NCBI RefSeq assembly: GCF_026914265.1 | Contig: NC_069123.1 | Coordinates: 32,878,678 to 32,942,677, forward strand | Length of the DNA: 64,000 nucleotides | DNA from: Mya arenaria | Taxonomy: Eukaryota; Mollusca; Bivalvia; Myida; Myidae | Direction: 5' to 3' | Position numbers and translations under genes: made by a program | Shown: one piece after another, positions 54,770 to 64,000 of the stretch | Position numbering within the stretch: position 1 is the first letter of the stretch | Layout of the letters: each line of letters begins with the position of its first letter | The notes under the pieces: model-generated | Databases searched by the model: none | What the model was told of the DNA's origin: nothing | Seen by the model: the letters and a program-made list of their open reading frames with translations, nothing else

Positions 54770-56220
54770 TAGAAGCAGTTTGGAGTGAATTGTGCACTGG
54801 AAAAACATTCTAGAGTGGAATAAAAAAACTTGGGTCAGCTTTTTGTGAAAAGTGAAAAAAGTGACTTTCCGAATGTTGATTTTTTGCATAATCTGGAGTT
54901 GTTAAATTCTATGTGCTTTGACATAACATATTAAAAGTATACATTTTTGTTATAAGTATGGTTATATCTATCTGAAACAGTAAGGTTTAAGCTGGATTTG
55001 ATTTTTTTTTAAATCACTGATTGTTGCTAACTTTTCCTCCCAGGTTTACTTTAGTAAGTTTTTCGTTTCCTTTACAGACTGACAAAGAGTGAAAACTTGT
55101 AAATAATAAAAATAATATTAAATAGCACTGAACAAGCACGACAATATTATCTTACCGGCTGATTTGGTGTGTATATTCTATTATTTCATTTCTACTTTCT
55201 TTTTCGCCATCGTCAAAAAAAAACCAGAAACACTTCAAAACCCTGTACCGTAGGGTAGAAGGTTACGCACTATTAACTTTTTTCAGTTCGTTTGCCTAAA
55301 AGTCTCAGTACGTATGGAGGAGTCCCAATTACACATTACCAAAATTAAAGATGTGTGATGGTTTTGTCATGCTAAAGTTATTGTGACGCTGTGACTAAAT
55401 TTATTTAATATCACTATTTTCGCCTAAGTATCATTCGAATTATGAGCAATGTACATTTACCTACTAATTGAAGGCATGCATCACATAATGTTTTGCAAGT
55501 ATTAAAATGATAGTTACATGATGTGATTGGACAACGTTATATTAACGTTGTTAACACTTTGAGAGACTCAAATCGCTCAGGGTCGCGTCCCACCTTAAAC
55601 AATAAAAAAAATGTCCTAACGTTGTAACAACGTAGCTCTGAATAATGTATGACTAATGCACGTTGTGCTTGTTACAGTAACATAAGTGCCACCGTCATGG
55701 TTTAAGTTTATTTTATTAATATTCGCACGTGTCAACTCGACCAATATAAAGTGCATGATTCAGAACGTTAGTTTTGAAATATATACTTTTCTTTTCTCCA
55801 AAGAAACAGAAATTGTTTTATCAAATTCATTATAATAAATACTTTACATTATATGATACTGGGCAGTTGCCGGACTTGTCTTAAGGATTATTTCAGATTT
55901 AATAAACAAGTGGATTCAAGCGTTTATACATATTGCTTATCTTGTTCAGTGATAGGATGACCGATATAATCAGCCAATTATCATGGCCTTCCGCCCGAAA
56001 CGTGATAAGGTTCAGTCCGACCCTCGAGTCCTTTCAACAGTACCCATTATGATTTTTGCGGCCTCTCAGTATTATCTTGACCTTTGAGGTTTAGACCTGG
56101 GAGTTGTACGCAACACGCCACCTTATCTTGATGAGCATTCAATTCAAGGTTCCATGAAATCCATTACAGATTGGGTATTGGTATAGTCTTATCAACAGTT
56201 ATCATCTGAACTTTTGACCT
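54770..56220. other. Intergenic, no gene recognised; SINE scrap
   Basis: CTTTTCCTCCCAGGTTTACT at 55032 matches the tail of the 190-bp tRNA-like unit. ATTAACGTTGTTAAC near 55541 matches the ends of the element at 14890. The 56.05-56.22 kb part is a worn unit of the GACACGCCACCTT family. Confidence 0.4.
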
Positions 56221-56249
56221 ATATGCGTGACCATGACCTTTGACTTAAG

Positions 56250-56303
56250 CGTGCGCGTGGGCGCGCGCGCGCGTGTGTGTGTGTGTGTGTGTGTGCGTGT
56301 GGG
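56250..56303. repeat. (GC)n(GT)n alternating purine-pyrimidine tract
   Basis: GCGCGCGCGCGCGTGTGTGT and continuing GT for about 54 bp. Could form Z-DNA. The minus ORF (His/Thr/Arg-rich) is an artefact. Confidence 0.9.
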
Positions 56304-56319
56304 CTTGTATTACCACCGT

Positions 56320-56640
56320 TTTGAGGACGTATAGTGTTACGCACACCAACGGTCTGAGGACTGTTCGTAGTATGAGGACTTGCACACGAGTCCTCATAAA
56401 GATTTTTCATTATTTGGCATCTTCGTGAGGACTATGTTTAAATTTTCCAAAATCTACGAAGTCCTCATAAAATAGCGTTGTCTTGAATTCGTGTATGCCA
56501 CCATGCACATTTTTCCCCGGTCTCTTAAAAGTGTGCATAGGCGAACCAATCAAATTGCGCCTGAGTGGTAGTATCTGTCCAATCAAATGTAAGTCCTCAT
56601 TTAAGCGATATGGTGTATAAAGTGTATCCATGTCCTCAAA
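56320..56640. mobile_element. Fold-back block rich in GAGGACT/AGTCCTC
   Basis: Seven copies of (T)GAGGAC or its inverse GTCCTCA within 320 bp, including a hairpin TGAGGACTTGCACACGAGTC (pairing through CCTCA). Resembles a short fold-back MITE. No gene. Confidence 0.4.
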
Positions 56641-57277
56641 ATATCGGCACAGCTAAACATTGTGCATCCGAACTTGAGTTTGTATGTTCGTTAATTTGTT
56701 GTTTCTTTTTTATTTACCTATTGTGACTGATAAATAAGAGTGTTAATTATTTAGCAAGTTATGTAGCTAATGCCTTTTGTTACGTTGCGTTACTAACGTC
56801 TACTGTCTCTGTTATAAAAGTTATAAGGAAGTTATAAAAAAAATCTCAAATTAAGCCATTTTAAGATTTGAAATTGTTTATCATTTCAATGAAAAAAACG
56901 AAATGCCACCATACTTCCCTGTGATTTTTATCTGGTCTAACAAAGCATTCGCATTCAGTTTGACGCGTACTTTATTTGGACGTGAAAAGTCCAAGATCAC
57001 GAATTTACAATATGCTTTATAGCTTGAATTGTATCCTTTTTATCAGCTAGAGTTCGAGTGAAACATGTCTGGTACCCGTGTTTGATTTTCAAAGCGGGGG
57101 TATATGGACATAAACATTGAAAGAGTGTTAATAGAAATCAAGACCGACTTTGTATATATTTAACCATGTATGCCCAAATCTTTGAATAAGCCAGTCGTCT
57201 TTCAATAATTGGACCAGTTCATTTTGGTTTTCACGGTAATGTGTACATGCATTTAAATAATGACAAATTATGAATAC

Positions 57278-57345
57278 AAACACTTCAGACCCAGGCCAGA
57301 AGGGTCCTTCCAGGAGCTCTCTCGTCTGGGTCTACAGTGTTTGGA
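57278..57345. repeat. Imperfect hairpin
   Basis: AAACACTTCAGACCCAG is followed about 30 bp later by CTGGGTCTACAGTGTTT, the inverse with three mismatches. It lies at the left border of the ATATCGG-rich satellite region. Confidence 0.55.
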
Positions 57346-57429
57346 GAGCTCAAATTGATGGGACCTTGGGCACAAATGGGTTTTTATTTTTCCGAATGTT
57401 AGTTGAAACACTAACCCAGTCAGCAGACG

Positions 57430-57790
57430 TATATTGGGTCTATATAGCAAATATATCGGCATGGACGTCGGCTGGATATCGGTACCGGATATCGGGGCGA
57501 TCGAAATCTTGCACATCCTATGCTAAATCCCCTGGATATCGGTATTGTTATAGACGGTATATAGCCTCAATATAGTTCCATATCCCCTGGATGTCATATT
57601 TCTGATATAGGATCTATATATCGGCATGGATGTCGGCTGGATATCGGTACCGGATATCGGGGCGATCAAAATCTTGCACAGTGTATGCAAAATCCCCTGG
57701 ATATCCGTATTGTTATAGACGGTATATAGCCTCAATATTGTTCCAAATCCCCTGGATGTCGATTTTCTGATATAGGATCTATATACGGAA
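57430..57790. repeat. ~167-bp direct duplication
   Basis: Two copies containing TATCGGCATGGACGTCGGCT, GGATATCGGTACCGGATATC, then CCCCTGGATATC and AGACGGTATATAGCCTCAAT. GATATC and CCGATAT words are shared with the 130-bp satellite to the right. Confidence 0.8.
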
Positions 57791-58244
57791 GCTGATGTCC
57801 TTTGAATTTCAATATTAAACCATAATCACTTTACCAGTTTTGCATATTTATTATATCTATATATTTAGATTAGCTTCCCATTTACAACTTTCGCTGTAAA
57901 AGGGCAGCTGCTTAAATAGAGATGCCAATATCCATCTTTTCAAATATTACTATAGCTATTTGAGCTTTAGTTTGTTTGATGACAATTTGAAATATACAAA
58001 TATTAATTCTCCTAATTCTCTCTACTCTTAATTTAAAGATATTTATTTTTTAAAGAAATGGTGTATTTATCCTGAAATGTAACAGCAAACAGAAATAAAG
58101 TCTTATTTAAAATTATATGCAGGATAAAATATACAATTGAAATGGTCAACTCATTTTTATTCAAATTGTTTTGGTTTTAAATGAATAAAAAGGGAGGTAA
58201 TAAGACAATATAGGGCCAATATTGGACAAATATATTTTCAATCT

Positions 58245-59415
58245 CAATGTTATCTACAGTCCTATATCATACCGACATTGGGCACACTGAACATGCCTCA
58301 ATATCATTAAAACTATATTCTAATTCATAAATCAATGCTACATCTGTAAAATATCCGATTTTCTGTGTGTAGTGGTATCAATTTGACATCGAGTTCAAAA
58401 CATCATACTAATATTGCCTCAATATCATTAAACTATATTCTAATTCATATATCAATGCTATATCTGTGAAATATCCGAATTCCTATATCAGATTACTGAT
58501 AATCCCCGTGATATGACATCGAGTTCAAACATCACGCCGATATTGACTCGATATCATAAAAACTATATCCTAAATCATACATCAATGCTATATCTATGTA
58601 ATATCCGAATACCTATATCAGATAACTGATAATCCCCGTGATATGCCATCGAGTTCAAACATCACGCCGATATTGACTCGATATCATAAAAACTATATCC
58701 TAAATCATACATCAATGCTATATCTATGTAATATCCGAATACGTATATCAGATAACTGATAATCCCCGTGATATGACATCGAGTTCAAACATCACGCCGA
58801 TATTGACTCGATATCATAAAAACTATATCCTAAATCATACATCAATGCTATATCTATGTAATATCCGAATACCTATATCAGATAACTGATAATCCCCGTG
58901 ATATGACATCGAGTTCAAACATCACGCCGATATTGACTCGATATCATAAAAACTATATCCTAAATCATACATCAATGCTATATCTATGTAATATCCGAAT
59001 ACGTATATCAGATTACTGATAATCCCCGTGATATGACATCGAGTTCAAACATCACGCCGATATTGACTCGATATCATAAAAACTATATCCTAAATCATAC
59101 ATCAATGCTATATCTATGTAATATCCGAATACGTATATCAGATAACTGATAATCCCCGTGATATGACATCGAGTTCAAACATCACGCCGATATTGACTCG
59201 ATATCATAAAAACTATATCCTAAATCATACATCAATGCTATATCTATGTAATATCCGAATACCTATATCAGATTACTGATAATCCCCGTGATATGCCATC
59301 GAGTTCAAACATCACGCCGATATTGACTCGATATCATAAAAACTATATCCTAAATCATACATCAATGCTTTATCTATGCAATATCCGAATACCTATATCA
59401 GATTACTGATATCGC
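58245..59415. repeat. 130-bp satellite array
   Basis: About nine units. Landmark AATCCCCGTGATATG at 58501, 58631, 58761, 58891, 59021, 59151 and 59281 gives an exact 130-bp period. The two leftmost units are diverged and the inner ones nearly identical, as in arrays kept alike by unequal exchange. The array ends at TGATATCGCCC, 59409. Confidence 0.93.
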
Positions 59416-59550
59416 CCATATATATGCTTGCTGGCTAGGAATAATGTAGACCTGTATGGCGAAAATGTCCACTTAGTGTAATTCCAAAATAGAAAAAAAG
59501 CGTACATATGTTTTATCTGAATTTAGTTGATGATTTTTTACGAAATTAAG

Positions 59551-59712
59551 ACCGGCTGGCTTGCGGTAGGTCAGTGGTTCTACCCAGTTGTCCGTCTGTG
59601 CAACTCAGACGGGTTTCTGGGGTCTTTCTCCACTTGAGGTTAGCCGGACTTCGCGCAATGACTGCAATACTGTCGAAGTGACGTAAAACCCAACACAAAA
59701 CAAAACAAAACG
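59551..59712 (+). mobile_element. SINE 3' portion with (AAAAC)n tail
   Basis: Begins GACCGGCTGGCTTGCGGTAG, the body found inverted at 61003 and 62165, and ends ACGTAAAACCCAACAC followed by AAAAC repeats. A short poly(A)-like tail of this kind is typical of LINE-mobilised SINEs. The tRNA-related head is missing. Confidence 0.7.
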
Positions 59713-59795
59713 GAATTTAGAAATGAGTGAATATTTAGCCTACCAATACATTTCCATGAATTCCCTTGTGTGAATTGGGTTGATGAGAGGGCTGA

Positions 59796-59802
59796 GTTGT
59801 TT

Positions 59803-59855
<53 letters not shown>

Positions 59856-59856
59856 T

Positions 59857-59889
<33 letters not shown>
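59796..59889. repeat. (TTGATGTTG)n/(TTG)n microsatellite
   Basis: GTTGTTGATGTT units merge into a pure GTT run. The overlapping plus ORF (poly-Leu) is an artefact. Confidence 0.92.
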
Positions 59890-59890
<1 letters not shown>

Positions 59891-60316
59891 ACGTACGCAG
59901 TTTTTATCACCATTTAGGTCGTATCACGATCAATGCGATCACTTTACCTGCATATACTTTTCATGGTCTAAACTTACCCGAACAGAGTTTGTTTAATCAT
60001 GTCGTTCACTTAAGACTGACATACAATGAATCAGAAAAAAGGCAAATGGCCGTAAAAAGGATTTTGTGATATATTTAGACAGTCACAAACTATGTGACGG
60101 AACCCGGGTTCAAACCTCTACGACGAGACGACTCTAGGACTAGGAGCCAGACCTCTAATTATTTCGCTTTCGGGCTCCGCTAATTGCTTCAGCGCATTGC
60201 TTTGTCAATTAAAGACGACATGATACAGATAATTTGAGTAAATAAGTTTAGATGAACGGATTTTTTATATATCCCGTTTACATGTTTGATGGTTCGGCTA
60301 GGGCGATGGTAACCAG

Positions 60317-60440
60317 TCAAAACGTACCCAAGTTAAAACGTACCCAAGTCAAAACGTACCCACATCCTGGTCAAAACGTACCCAAACCAGGTCAAAACGT
60401 AAGCGCTTTTCTGGTCAAAACGTACCCACATAAAAAGTTT
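60317..60440. repeat. GTCAAAACGTACCCA short tandem repeat
   Basis: Six copies of (G)TCAAAACGTA(CCCA) at irregular 15-25 bp spacing. The overlapping ORFs on both strands are repeat translations. Confidence 0.8.
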
Positions 60441-61002
60441 CACACAATTTTTGAAAAAATGACTATTTAATATAAAAAAATGTTTCTGCAACGCCGAATT
60501 ATGTTCTTTTTCTGTGTTTAAAGCCAATTTAATCTCATATAAATCGTGTTTGTTAATGTTTAATGAAAGATTTAAAAATCGCTTTTCCGGATATTTTATT
60601 GACTAGTATTTTGGGGCGATTATGGAAGATAATCCCGGTGCAATCGATGAAAATTGAAGACAGGCAGGCGAAAAATTAAATAAGTTGTTATGATATAAAC
60701 AAGTAATTTTATATTGCCGGCTTCCCAATGTGTGTTTTGTCTACGTGGGTGTGTATCGAAATTCGAGGGAAGTTATTGACGAGGGCGGAGCTTACCTTTG
60801 GCACCGGAAGACCAGTTTCCATATTATATTAGGGTGGTCAGTTTGATCCGATAATCGTCGCCATTTCCCGTCACTTGACTTTATCGAGAAGCAAGGCATT
60901 TACTCTTAAGATGTCGCTGTTGAAATAACAATAGCAATATTGTTACTCCTCCATGCAACTACGCAAAACGGAAACAGAATGCGAAAGTTTGCCAGAATGC
61001 CA

Positions 61003-61140
61003 CTGACCTACCGCAAGCCAGCCGGTGGCTTCCTCACATAAAGATATTCACTCCTTTTGGGATTCAAACCCACAGCAGTGAGGGGCTAGAGATTATGAGT
61101 CAGCGACTCTAACCTTGCTACCACAGAGGCCCTGCTAACA
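61003..61140 (-). mobile_element. tRNA-derived SINE, copy in duplicated block 1
   Basis: On the minus strand it starts GGGCCTCTGTGGTAGCAAGG (A-box-like), followed by GTGGGTTTGAATCCC (B-box) and AAGCCACCGGCTGGCTTGCG. The body then continues into unrelated sequence, so this copy is truncated. Confidence 0.65.
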
Positions 61141-61367
61141 TATTTTTAGGTCTCCTGCAGCAGAAAACAGTTGAAAATATTTGTCAAAGGGGGAGTAGCA
61201 GTAACAATTTCTCACTTTGCCACAATTTTTCAATGCTTTCTAAACATGGAATTTTCATTTCGATAAACAGTTAGATCTTTTATCCACATCTTTCTAAATG
61301 TTGTTTGCTGCAGAAACCCCATATTAGGGAATGGGTTAGAAGTCATTTTATGCTGTTTTTTGAACAG

Positions 61368-61469
61368 GTCAGAATGATGAGATGCAGGAGAGGTCTCCAA
61401 GTGATGATTCCCAGCAAGGGTACCAGTTCCCAAATGCTGTACTATCCAATACTGACAGACAGCTCAATG
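61368..61469 (+). CDS. Duplicated symmetrical exon 1 of unknown gene
   Basis: Acceptor GCTGTTTTTTGAACAG, donor CAATG|GTAAGA. 102 nt, phase 1 in and phase 1 out. Encodes QNDEMQERSPSDDSQQGYQ followed by FPNAVLSNTDRQLN: acidic, Gln/Ser-rich and probably disordered. The exon can be added or skipped without a frame change. Neighbouring exons and the gene identity were not found. Confidence 0.6.
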
Positions 61470-61761
61470 GTAAGATTAGGTTGAGTAAGTTGTGGCTTGT
61501 TACTTATTAATATTTAGCAACTCAATTGATATTTGAATGCCTTTGTTTATCGTTCAGTTTGTATAATTTAATCTAGAGATATTTAATTAAAGGGTGCTTT
61601 TTACGCTAGTTTGTGCAAGTCGTCTTCAGGATCGCAAGGTCCTCAAACTGATTGTTTATCTTCCAAAGTGCAAGTCCTCTGAATGTAAGGTCCTCAAACT
61701 GATTGTGGGATCTTTCAAAGTGTGTATTTCAAATGACTTGTTATGCTGTTTTTTCCAACAG

Positions 61762-61866
61762 GGCAGAATGATGAGCAGCAGGAGAGGTCTCCCCCCAGTG
61801 ATGATGGTCAGCAAGGGTACCAGTCGCCAAATGCTGTTACATCCAATACAGACACACAGCTCAATA
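61762..61866 (+). CDS. Duplicated symmetrical exon 2 of unknown gene
   Basis: Acceptor TTTTTTCCAACAG, donor CAATA|GTAAGA. 105 nt, also phase 1-1. Encodes QNDEQQERSPPSDDGQQGY then QSPNAVTSNTDTQLN. It has one extra in-frame Pro codon and more substitutions than exons 1 and 3, so it is the older duplicate. Open frame and splice sites are kept despite the divergence, which argues for coding use. Confidence 0.6.
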
Positions 61867-62129
61867 GTAAGAACTGGCGGAGATAAAACTGGCCTGTTAT
61901 TTAGGAAGTGTTTATCTTGTTAATCAATAGGTATTAAGTTGAAATTGGAATGCCTTTGTTTATCTTTTAGACTGTAGCACATAATCTGCAGGTATTTAAT
62001 GAACTGTTGCCTTTTAACGATAATTGGCTATATTTTGTGGAAGTCCTCTGAATGTAAGGTCCTCACAAAGATTGTGATATTTTTCGAAGAGTATATTGTA
62101 TTCCAATACTAGATACTAACATGTCTTTG

Positions 62130-62397
62130 CTTGTTTTGTCGGGTTTTTCACATCACTTCGATAGTATTTCTGTCATTTTGCGACGCCCGGCTTATAACAA
62201 GTGGAGGAAGATCCAAGAATCCCACCTGAGTTACACAGACAGACAACTTGGTAGAACCACTGACCTACCGCAAGCCAGCCGGTGGCTTCCTCACATAAGG
62301 ATATTCACTCCTTTTGGGATTCACACCCACAGCAGTGAGGGGCTAGAGATTATGAGTCAGCGACTCTAACCTTGCTACCACAGAGGCCCTGCTAACA
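62130..62397 (-). mobile_element. tRNA-derived SINE, near full length
   Basis: Minus strand: A-box-like CTGTGGTAGCAAGG, B-box GTGGGTGTGAATCCC, then CCGGCTGGCTTGCGGTAGGT, GTTCTACCAAGTTGTCTGTC, and a 3' part AGTGATGTGAAAAACCCGAC. Body order matches the plus-strand copy at 59551. It lies within the tandem duplication carrying the symmetrical exons. Confidence 0.65.
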
Positions 62398-62625
62398 TGT
62401 TTTTAGGTCTCCTGCAGCAGACAACAGTTGAAAATATTTTGTCAAAGGGGGAGTAGCAGTAGCAATTTCTCACTTTGCCACAATTTTTTAATGCTTTCTA
62501 AACATGAAATTTTCATTTCTGTAAACAGTTTGATCTTTTATCCACATCTTTCTAAATGTTGTTTGCTGCAGAAACCCCATATTAGGGAATAGGTTAGAAG
62601 TCATTTTATGCTGTTTTTTGAACAG

Positions 62626-62727
62626 GTCAGAATGATGAGATGCAGGAGAGGTCTCCAAGTGATGATTCCCAGCAAGGGTACCAGTCGCCAAATGCTGTAA
62701 CATCCAATACTGACAGACAGCTCAATG
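62626..62727 (+). CDS. Duplicated symmetrical exon 3 of unknown gene
   Basis: Acceptor GCTGTTTTTTGAACAG, donor CAATG|GTAAGA. 102 nt, phase 1-1. Encodes QNDEMQERSPSDDSQQGYQ, then SPNAVTSNTDRQLN. Nearly identical to exon 1, from which it is separated by 1258 bp. The surrounding introns and SINE are also duplicated (61007-61735 matches 62265-62985), so the copy arose by recent tandem duplication. Confidence 0.6.
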
Positions 62728-62999
62728 GTAAGATCAGGCTGAGTAGGTTGTGGCTTGTTACTTCTTAATATTTAGCAACTCAATTGATATTTGAATGCCG
62801 TTGTTTATCATTCAGTTTGTATAATTAAATCTAGAGATATTTAATTAAAGGGTGCTTTTTACGCTAGTTTGTGCAAGTCGTCTGAACGTAAGGTCCTCAA
62901 ACTGATTGTTCATCTTCCAAAGTGCAAGTCCTCTGAATGTAAGGTCCCCAAACTGATTTTGTGATCTTTCAAAGTGTGTATTTCAAATTTTTGATTTTG

Positions 63000-64000
63000 T
63001 GCTTTTCTCATCCGGTAGGGACTTATGTATTATGTATAACTTGTTCTGACAAAGTGGAAGTGGGGACATCTGTGTCCTATGGACACATTTTCTAGTTTTC
63101 TATTGGAATTCTGTTTTATGGAAATACTTTAAGGGAACCCAGGGGCGGATCCAGGGTTTTCCGATGGTTGGGGGTGGGGCAACTGTTTGGCAATGTAACC
63201 CCCCTACAAATGAACAATAAAGCGACCATGATTATATGCAAGAAACTTTGGGTCTTCCCCAAGGGTATCTTAGACTCTTAAAGTCTTAATAGACAAATTA
63301 ATGTGTTTAACATCTAAAAATACATGTAAACTGTGACGAGTTTAGTGAAAATGCACACCAGGTTTTACAAAGCAGGGGTCTGTCAATGGGTATAAACGAC
63401 AGTGTTTGTGATAAAGGAAAAGTAGATAAATACCGTATTTCCCCTAATAGAAGCACCCTCCCTAATAGTAGCGCCCCCCCCCATGTTTTGAATCCAAATG
63501 TCAACCCCACCCACTGACTAAAAGATATCAATGCACTGGTGAATCTTGTATTGCGATCGAAAAAAAAAAGGTTTCTATTGCTAATTAGGCTGAAAGTAAA
63601 CTAAACATGAATACATCATTTGTAAAAAACGAGATTTTCCGCCGTTTCCATACACAAATTCTATTAGAAACTCTTAAGTGTTTCGTTTCATCGTAAAACG
63701 TAAACATTACTGCACTACCATTCGGGACCGGTCTCTTTTCCCCCGGATACAGCTGGATTGTTTCCATTCGTAAACAAAGATAATACCTGATTATTTTAAT
63801 TAAATTCCCAGTTTAAAATATATCCGTCAAACATTCTGTTATAAAAAATGAATTTCATATTTGGTTAAAGTAGATCTTAGGGTACTCAGAGAAAATCCGA
63901 TCCACTCCCGAGTGCTAGCCATTGACTCCAATATTGTCAACTTCTGCTTTCCTCTCCGATGATATTACAAGTTAAAATTTGCGGAAAAGATCGTTTGGCA
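63000..64000. other. Right edge, no gene recognised
   Basis: Contains a CAGGGGCGGATCCAGG MITE-end (63141) and an ACCGTATTTCCCCTAATAGA segment (63432) with a following C run, probably a MITE fragment. Further exons of the gene with repeated exons may lie beyond the window. Confidence 0.35.

Noticed and set aside
56219..56410. Thr/His/Arg-rich minus ORF
   Set aside because: Product of the (GC)n(GT)n tract.
57268..57735. ORFs on both strands with ISGTDIQPTSMPIY-type repeats as a repeat protein
   Set aside because: They reflect the 167-bp direct duplication; both strands are open equally and no splice or start context exists.
59770..60069. 99-codon ORF beginning with a Leu-rich stretch as a signal peptide
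   Set aside because: The Leu run is the translated (TTG)n microsatellite.
60252..60527. Repetitive peptide ORF (VKTYPHPGQNV-type)
   Set aside because: Translation of the GTCAAAACGTACCCA short tandem repeat, open on both strands.

Overview
This is a eukaryotic, AT-rich, repeat-dense window, most likely from a bivalve mollusc. The genes have introns with GT/AG boundaries. Most intergenic DNA consists of tandem-core interspersed elements of the bivalve 'pearl'/Helentron type, short inverted-repeat transposons (MITEs), tRNA-derived SINEs and satellites. No bacterial, viral or CRISPR features are seen. The species cannot be named from sequence alone.

Layout. (1) 0.9-4.8 kb, minus strand: three coding exons of a meteorin-family secreted factor, whose signal-peptide exon was not found, plus two unexplained exon-like ORFs downstream of its stop codon. 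(2) 5-20 kb: no convincing gene. It holds several MITEs (two copies of one pogo/Tigger-like family and a related one, a fold-back palindrome, a CAGGGGCGG-ended element), a 35-bp perfect inverted repeat, microsatellites and a SINE. (3) 21.0-24.6 kb and 35.7-38.6 kb, both minus strand: two paralogous ROCO proteins (Roc GTPase, COR, C-terminal Death domain) with a shared N-terminal helical region. The distal copy (35.7-38.6 kb) is intact in one coding exon. The proximal copy (21.0-24.6 kb) has two frame breaks and a recognisable spliced C-terminal exon. (4) 25-35 kb and 39-51 kb: a dense field of tandem-core elements (A-E), including two copies of family A whose repeat units carry perfect palindromic estrogen-response-element sequences, and one element nested inside a fold-back MITE. 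(5) 51.4-51.8 kb: a 190-bp tandem of tRNA-Thr(AGU)-like sequences. (6) 53.2-54.0 kb: a hAT derivative with 8-bp target duplication and a BED-finger remnant. (7) 57-59.4 kb: satellites, one with a 130-bp period. (8) 61.0-63.0 kb, plus strand: three near-identical in-frame exons of a multi-exon gene that continues outside the visible part, amplified by local duplication and encoding a 34-35 residue acidic/Gln-rich repeat.

The two ROCO genes are the functional centre of the window. By family knowledge, Roc-COR proteins with a Death domain are GTPase switches linked to cell-death or innate-immune signalling, and both copies here carry a long, fast-diverging insertion inside the GTPase domain. The other genes show no evident pathway link with them.
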